Assembly: GCA_017407885.1 (NCBI GenBank)
Contig: JAFQVU010000144.1
Span: forward strand, 1 to 11,059
Reading direction: 5' to 3'
DNA: 11,059 bases
Origin: Clostridia bacterium
GTDB taxonomy: Bacteria > Bacillota_A > Clostridia > Oscillospirales > CAG-272
Shown in pieces: positions 6,457-11,059 of this stretch. The notes below the pieces were generated by a model. The model was not told where the DNA came from, did no database searches, and saw nothing but the letters and a program-made list of their open reading frames with translations. Position numbers and translations under genes: made by a program. Within the stretch, counting starts at the first letter, position 1. Each line of letters opens with the position of its first letter.

Positions 6457-8004
6457 ATGTATTTAAAAATAAACGGAGATCTAAATAAATACTACTTGCA
6501 GACGATATGCATGCTGTATTTCCCAGGCGCAACATTCGCCGAAAGCGAGGATGAAAGCGCAGAGGAAATGGCAGAGTTCTGGCGGCGCGATTTTGACGAT
6601 GCCGTTGAGGTATCATGCCGATTTACAAGCGTCGGCTATACGGGATTTGCCAAAAAGACCGTCAAGTGCGGTGAATCGCACGGATTCGGCGAGGGACATC
6701 ATGATCCACGTACAAAGGCATCAAAGATTGCAGCAGGACTCGCCGCTCTTGATGCCGGTTATGAGATGTTCGGATGCCGTCCGGCATGGGGGATACTCAC
6801 CGGCATACGTCCTGCAAAGATTGCGGCAGAGCTTATTTCTGCGCGTGATGAAAATGGTGTTCGTGTGTTTTCATCCGAGGCGGCGCGCAATGTCCTTACG
6901 CGTGAATATCTTGTAAGCCCCAAAAAGGCTGCACTCGCGGTTGAAATCGCTCGAAGTGAGCAGAAGGTTATACGTCTCGCCGGAGAGGGAAGAGAGCCAT
7001 ACACCTGCTCGGTGTACGTGTCAATACCTTTCTGCCCAACAAGATGTTCATACTGTTCGTTTGTATCGTATTCAACCCAAAAACTGCTGTCGCTTATTCC
7101 AGACTATATCATCCGCATATGTGAAGATGCGAGAAAAATGCTTTCGTATTTGCGTGAGCGCGGCTTTAAAATACTCACCGTTTACATAGGCGGCGGAACT
7201 CCGACAACTCTCTCTGATGAACAACTGGCGTTTTTGCTTGGCACACTCGCTGACAACATACCGATCAAACGACTGCACGAGTTTACGCTTGAAGCCGGCA
7301 GACCGGATACCATAACCAAGAAAAAGCTCGCCGTTGCAAAGGAATTCGGAGTCACGAGAACAAGTATAAATCCCCAGACGATGAATGACAAGGTGCTTCG
7401 CGAGATTGGCAGACGGCATACTGTATCAGACTTCATGCGCGCATACGAAGCCGCACGAGAGATAGGTATTGAGCAGATAAACACTGACCTCATCGCCGGA
7501 CTTCCCGGTGACGGTTACCGTGGATTCTCACGTTCTCTCGACAAAATCATACGTCTTGCGCCTGAAAATGTCACTGTGCATACTTTCTGCGTAAAAAAAT
7601 CATCTGAAATCTTGCGCCTCGACACCGAGATATACAACCGTTCAGCGGATGAGACCGTCAAGGCGGTGGATTACTCGCAGGTAACGCTCAAAAATGCGGG
7701 ATACCATCCTTATTATGTTTACCGTCAGAAAAATACAGTCGGAAATCTTGAAAATGTTGGATATTCACAGCGAGGATTTGACGGACTTTATAACGTGCTT
7801 ATGATGGAAGAGCTTCATTCTATCTTTGCAGTCGGAGCGGGGGCAGTTACCAAGCTCGTACGTACTGATGAAAACGGAAAGAAGTATATTGAACGAATTT
7901 ATGAGCCAAAATATCCATATGAATATCTTGCGCAGGATGCAGAGGCTTCGATGAATGAAAAGCTTCGCCGATGTGAAGAGTTCTTTAAATTCGAAGTACA
8001 ATAA
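6457..8004 (+). CDS. hemZ: HemZ-type radical SAM protein (coproporphyrinogen dehydrogenase-like)
   Basis: This 515-residue protein matches the HemZ family (about 500 residues in Bacillus). Its N-terminal domain contains the family marker WGILTGIRPAKI (111-122). The radical SAM core follows, with the Fe-S motif C193-PTR-C197-SY-C200 and the SAM-binding glycine motif GGGTP (245-249), then segments such as RTSINPQTMND and INTDLIAGLPGD. Residue 202, where HemN has a fourth cysteine, is Phe, as in HemZ and HemW. HemZ is regarded as an oxygen-independent enzyme converting coproporphyrinogen III to protoporphyrinogen IX; many gut clostridia carry it without an obvious complete haem pathway, so its substrate here is uncertain. 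No other haem gene is in the window. It starts 19 bases after dtd, in the common rel-dtd-hemZ order. The family is secure, the reaction is inferred. Confidence 0.88.
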   Translation: MYLKINGDLNKYYLQTICMLYFPGATFAESEDESAEEMAEFWRRDFDDAVEVSCRFTSVGYTGFAKKTVKCGESHGFGEGHHDPRTKASKIAAGLAALDAGYEMFGCRPAWGILTGIRPAKIAAELISARDENGVRVFSSEAARNVLTREYLVSPKKAALAVEIARSEQKVIRLAGEGREPYTCSVYVSIPFCPTRCSYCSFVSYSTQKLLSLIPDYIIRICEDARKMLSYLRERGFKILTVYIGGGTPTTLSDEQLAFLLGTLADNIPIKRLHEFTLEAGRPDTITKKKLAVAKEFGVTRTSINPQTMNDKVLREIGRRHTVSDFMRAYEAAREIGIEQINTDLIAGLPGDGYRGFSRSLDKIIRLAPENVTVHTFCVKKSSEILRLDTEIYNRSADETVKAVDYSQVTLKNAGYHPYYVYRQKNTVGNLENVGYSQRGFDGLYNVLMMEELHSIFAVGAGAVTKLVRTDENGKKYIERIYEPKYPYEYLAQDAEASMNEKLRRCEEFFKFEVQ

Positions 8005-8053
8005 AATATTTATAATACATCCTCCCCTTTAGCTTGAAAGGAAGCATATATCA

Positions 8054-8956
8054 ATGATAAAATTAACCAACCGTATCGGAAGCGAAAATCAGAAAATCGA
8101 TTTTATACGTGAATGCGAAGCGAAATTCGAGGCGCGCCTTGATGAGGTCTGTGCCGAGGTTGTCCGAGATGGCGTAAAAATTATTGCATTGTCGGGTCCC
8201 ACATGCTCGGGTAAGACTACTACCGCCGCAAAACTGACCGCCGCCCTTACAGCAAACGGTGCGGATGTTCATCTTGTTTCGATTGACAACTTTTTTCGTG
8301 AACGCGATACGCTTGACAGAGAAGCGCTCATGCAGGAGAAATCTATAGATTATGACTCAGTGAACGCTATTGATCTTAATCTCCTCGCTGAACGTACTGC
8401 TTCTATTATTGCAGGTGATCCGACCGATTTACCGATATATGATTTTACACTCGGCAGATGTACACATTACGAAACTGTAGACCCTGATGAGAACAGTGTG
8501 TTTATTTTTGAAGGAATCCAGGCTATCTACCCGGAAGTAACCGCGCTTTTCGGTGATAATTATAAATCTATATATATTTGCATTGAAAACGACCTCGAAG
8601 TAGGAGAGGCATACTTTTTCAAGCGTGAACTGAGGCTCTTGCGACGTCTTGTGCGCGACTACAAATTCCGAGGTGCGGCACCGGAGTTTACGTTCTATCT
8701 TTGGGGTTCAGTTGCCGCTAATGAGGACCGTTCTATACTTCCATATGCCGACAGCGTTGATTTGAAAATCAATTCATTCATGGGGTACGAAATATATCTA
8801 ATGAAGCAAGTGCTTCCCGAAATTCTTTCGTTTGTACCTGAAGATAATCCCTATTTCCCGAAAGCATACGATATTTCCCGAAAGCTTAAGGAGCTGGATT
8901 CAATATCACCTGAACTTGTTCCGAGTGATTCTTTGCTTCGTGAATTTATCGGTTAA
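8054..8956 (+). CDS. Uridine kinase-like nucleoside kinase (P-loop, phosphoribulokinase/uridine kinase family)
   Basis: The 300-residue product carries a P-loop GPTCSGKTT (48-56) in the context IIALSGPTCSGKTTTAAKL. It also has IDNFF (77-81), matching the DDFY strand of uridine kinases, PIYDF (127-131) with R135 nearby, FEGIQAI (152-158) matching the family EGI strand, and a lid segment RRLVRDYKFRG (197-207). Known family members phosphorylate uridine and cytidine with ATP or GTP. Many clostridial relatives are about 550 residues long, with an N-terminal TGS/threonyl-tRNA-synthetase-like half; here only some 40 residues precede the kinase core. The start follows AAAGGAAG (8037-8044) with nine bases of spacing. 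It sits just before a purine nucleoside phosphorylase, which supports a role in nucleoside salvage. Exact substrate is unknown; another small-molecule kinase of the same fold is possible. Confidence 0.82.
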   Translation: MIKLTNRIGSENQKIDFIRECEAKFEARLDEVCAEVVRDGVKIIALSGPTCSGKTTTAAKLTAALTANGADVHLVSIDNFFRERDTLDREALMQEKSIDYDSVNAIDLNLLAERTASIIAGDPTDLPIYDFTLGRCTHYETVDPDENSVFIFEGIQAIYPEVTALFGDNYKSIYICIENDLEVGEAYFFKRELRLLRRLVRDYKFRGAAPEFTFYLWGSVAANEDRSILPYADSVDLKINSFMGYEIYLMKQVLPEILSFVPEDNPYFPKAYDISRKLKELDSISPELVPSDSLLREFIG

Positions 8957-8971
8957 ATATAACTATAATAC

Positions 8972-8978
8972 AAAGGAG
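8972..8978 (+). promoter_or_regulatory. Shine-Dalgarno AAAGGAG fixing the purine nucleoside phosphorylase start
   Basis: AAAGGAG lies six bases before the ATG at 8985. The frame is open upstream to 8832, but that extension runs through the end of the kinase gene and shows no similarity to phosphorylases, so 8985 is the start. Confidence 0.85.
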
Positions 8979-8984
8979 TATTTT

Positions 8985-9836
8985 ATGACAAAGGCTGTAT
9001 ATAACGATTACCGTGAATCAGCGGCATACATTGCGGAGCGCATTGGCTCGGCTCCCGATATCGCAGTTATTCTCGGTTCCGGACTCGGAGAATTTGCCGA
9101 AAGGCTTGCTGATAAGATTGTAATACCTTACCGCGAGATACCGCATTTCCCGACATCTACCGTATCGTATCAAAAGGGTGAGCTTGTCTATGGCAAGATC
9201 TGTTACGATGACGGCAGTGAAAAGACTGTTCTTGCAATGAATGGGCGCTTCCACTATTATGAAGGTTGGGAAATGTGGCAGACCGCTTATCCGATCGGCG
9301 TTTTTAAGCTTCTCGGAATTGACAAAATGATTATTACCAATGCCGCAGGCGGCATCGGCTACAACGATGACCGCGAGATCGTGCCCGGAGACCTTGTCTG
9401 CGTAACCGATCAGATAAAGCTTTCGCCCATGTCGCCGATGCGAGGCGCTAATATCCCCGAGTTCGGTGAGCGTTTCTTTGATATGCAGTCTGTATTCGAC
9501 AAGGAACTTCGTGAGCTTGCCAAAGCTTGTGCAAAGAATCGCGGTTACGAACTCAAAGAGGGGGTTTATGCGTACATGACCGGTCCGCAGTATGAGACTC
9601 CCGCGGAAATACGTGCGCTCAAGTTAATGGGCGCAAATCTCGTGGGCATGTCAACCGTTGCAGAGGTTATATTTGCGGCACAAGTAGGAATCAAGGTGCT
9701 TTGCATATCCTGCGTATCCAATATGGCGGCAGGAATAACAGGGAATCCGCTCACCGAGCAAGAAGTTCTTGACACAGCGGCAATGATATCCGAACGTTTT
9801 AAGATGCTTCTTTCTGATGTAATTCACAACATCTAA
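8985..9836 (+). CDS. Purine nucleoside phosphorylase (trimeric, PNP/MTAP family)
   Basis: The enzyme splits purine nucleosides (inosine, guanosine and deoxy forms) with phosphate into free base and (deoxy)ribose-1-phosphate, in cytosolic purine salvage. The 283-residue product has the normal length and the trimeric-PNP signatures: phosphate-loop GSGLGEFAE (31-39), GRFHYYEG (87-94), TNAAGG (118-123), GPQYETPAE (200-208), GMSTVAE (221-227) and the base-binding SNMAAG (245-250) with Asn246. One segment departs from the family: DHINL is usual after the VPGDL stretch, but DQIKL (142-146) stands here, followed by SPMSPMRGAN. The main catalytic residues (H90, E93, E205, N246 by motif) are kept. It follows the uridine-kinase-like gene by 28 bases, which supports a nucleoside-salvage pair. 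The symbol would be punA or pnp, but I leave it open. Confidence 0.92.
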   Translation: MTKAVYNDYRESAAYIAERIGSAPDIAVILGSGLGEFAERLADKIVIPYREIPHFPTSTVSYQKGELVYGKICYDDGSEKTVLAMNGRFHYYEGWEMWQTAYPIGVFKLLGIDKMIITNAAGGIGYNDDREIVPGDLVCVTDQIKLSPMSPMRGANIPEFGERFFDMQSVFDKELRELAKACAKNRGYELKEGVYAYMTGPQYETPAEIRALKLMGANLVGMSTVAEVIFAAQVGIKVLCISCVSNMAAGITGNPLTEQEVLDTAAMISERFKMLLSDVIHNI

Positions 9837-9883
9837 CGTTTTTAACATTTCATATATTTAATCTTAAAGGAGACACAAAGAAA

Positions 9884-11059
9884 ATGGAAACCAAGCGTAT
9901 TTTAGAGCTTATAGAAAACAGAAAGGACGAGCTTTTCGATTTACTCAGCACTTTTATCAAAATCAATACTGAAAATTTCCGCACCGGCGGAAACGAAAAG
10001 GAGCTTGCAGAGCTTATACATAAGATGTGCCTCGATATGGGACTCGAAAGCGACATATATTCTCCCCTCTCTATCGACGGTTTTGAACAGCACCCCGATT
10101 ATATACCAGGACATGCTCTTGAAGAGAGATACAATGTTGTCGCTCGCTACAAGGGAAGTGAGGACATCGACGAGCTGATGCTCATGGGACACACAGATAC
10201 AGTTGAAATCGGAGATATCAATAACTGGGAACACGGTCCGCTTTCCGGTGATATTGTTGACGGCAAAATTTTCGGACGCGGTGCATGCGATGACAAGTAT
10301 GCACTTGCCGCTGCAATGTTCATTATGAAGCTTCTCAAGGAAGAAGGCTTTGTTCCGAAGAAGAATCTCCTTTTCGCCGCATATTCCGACGAGGAGCACG
10401 GCGGTTCACACGGCGCAATGGCGGCTGTCATGAAATACCCGTGCCCAAGAATTGTAAGTATGGACGGTCTTGATGTAATATGGCACTGTGGCTCTGGCGG
10501 TTCAGAATATTCTTATAAATTCCACTATGACGGCACTCTTGACAGTGCATACCGCACAGCGGCCGCTTTGCCTATAGTTATTGAAGAGATTGAAAAATTC
10601 GGCGAAAGACGCAGAAAAGAGCTCGCCGAGAATCCATTCTATGCAGATACTGACATTCCGGCTACCGCTCTTCGTTATATGGATGTACACGCCGGCAACC
10701 ACTGTACCGATCTCGGAGTTGGATCTATCTATTTCACTTTCTATACAGACCGTACAAAGGAAGAAATTTTAGCCGAGTTTGACGAAGTAGACAGCGCAAT
10801 CAAAGAGCGCCTTGCTCCTCTTGGATTTATCGGCGACGGCTTTATACCTGAAGTGCGTTTCTTCCATTATGTTTGGTGTGCTCCGGACAGTTCGGATGTT
10901 CTTGATATGGTGGAATCATCAAAGGAAGCAGTTGGCAAGGACCTTGTAGTATGCGGCTCCTGCCTCTCTGATCTCTCGGTTATATCCAAATACGGAAGTT
11001 CTCGCGCGTATGCGTTCGGTGCAGGCCGCGATTTCAGTATGCCGGGCGGTGCACATCAG
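9884..11059 (+). CDS. M20-family metallopeptidase/deacylase (ArgE/DapE/PepV-like), partial at the right edge
   Basis: The frame is open from the ATG at 9884, after AAAGGAG (9866-9872), to the edge: 392 residues with no stop. M20 enzymes are dizinc hydrolases of peptide or N-acyl bonds (dipeptidases, aminoacylases, ArgE, DapE). Expected motifs are present: LMGHTDTV (100-107) with zinc ligand H103 and D105, GRGACDDK (131-138) with bridging Asp136, and YSDEEHGG (167-174) with general base E170 and ligand E171. The final zinc His is probably H391 in PGGAHQ at the very edge. Between about 200 and 320 lies the dimerisation/lid insertion, including the segment WHCGSGGSEYSYKFHYDG. Total length was probably about 410-450 residues, so little is missing. 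It has no signal peptide and should be cytosolic. Substrate cannot be told from sequence; a dipeptidase or deacylase is most likely. It starts 47 bases after the phosphorylase gene. Confidence 0.88.
   Translation, partial: METKRILELIENRKDELFDLLSTFIKINTENFRTGGNEKELAELIHKMCLDMGLESDIYSPLSIDGFEQHPDYIPGHALEERYNVVARYKGSEDIDELMLMGHTDTVEIGDINNWEHGPLSGDIVDGKIFGRGACDDKYALAAAMFIMKLLKEEGFVPKKNLLFAAYSDEEHGGSHGAMAAVMKYPCPRIVSMDGLDVIWHCGSGGSEYSYKFHYDGTLDSAYRTAAALPIVIEEIEKFGERRRKELAENPFYADTDIPATALRYMDVHAGNHCTDLGVGSIYFTFYTDRTKEEILAEFDEVDSAIKERLAPLGFIGDGFIPEVRFFHYVWCAPDSSDVLDMVESSKEAVGKDLVVCGSCLSDLSVISKYGSSRAYAFGAGRDFSMPGGAHQ

Noticed and set aside
8011..8016. TATAAT before the uridine-kinase-like gene as an internal promoter
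   Set aside because: No -35-like hexamer lies 16-18 bases upstream and there is no extended -10; AT-rich gaps produce such matches by chance.
8964..8969. TATAAT just before the purine nucleoside phosphorylase gene as a promoter
   Set aside because: Transcription would start inside the Shine-Dalgarno sequence, leaving no working ribosome binding site.

Overview
The window is a piece of a bacterial chromosome, most likely from a Clostridia-type Firmicute (Oscillospiraceae/Ruminococcaceae-like, probably gut or rumen). The pointers are GGAGG-type ribosome binding sites, a classical Firmicute recJ - rel - dtd - hemZ gene order, a single bifunctional Rel protein, a HemZ-type radical SAM protein and a lipoprotein serpin of the kind known from gut clostridia. 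The genus cannot be fixed from sequence reading alone. I see no phage, insertion sequence, CRISPR array or plasmid gene.

Layout. Positions 1-732 (minus strand) hold the N-terminal 244 residues of a secreted, lipid-anchored serpin; its reactive-centre loop lies beyond the left edge. Positions 800-836 are a rho-independent terminator for the minus-strand tRNA-Arg(CCG) at 843-919, which has its own promoter at 934-962. A divergent control region (920-1180) follows. It carries an extended -10 promoter for the plus-strand genes plus small dyads and repeated TGCACA hexamers that may be operators.

From 1181 to the right edge everything is on the plus strand and tightly packed (gaps of 15-50 bases, no terminator in any gap): an RseC/MucC-like four-cysteine membrane protein, recJ, rel, dtd, a HemZ-type radical SAM gene, a uridine-kinase-like gene, a purine nucleoside phosphorylase and an M20 metallopeptidase cut by the right edge. 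The arrangement is compatible with one long transcript, though internal promoters cannot be excluded.

How they fit together: RecJ serves DNA repair, Rel the (p)ppGpp stringent response and Dtd translation proofreading; the nucleoside kinase and phosphorylase salvage nucleosides; the M20 enzyme hydrolyses amide or peptide bonds. In Bacillus and many other Firmicutes an apt gene sits between recJ and rel; here it is absent, while other salvage genes lie downstream. The window is mainly housekeeping, and I do not find a convincing new system. The parts most worth a second look are the serpin, the redox-like RseC protein leading the operon, the divergent control region, and departures from family motifs in Dtd and the purine nucleoside phosphorylase.
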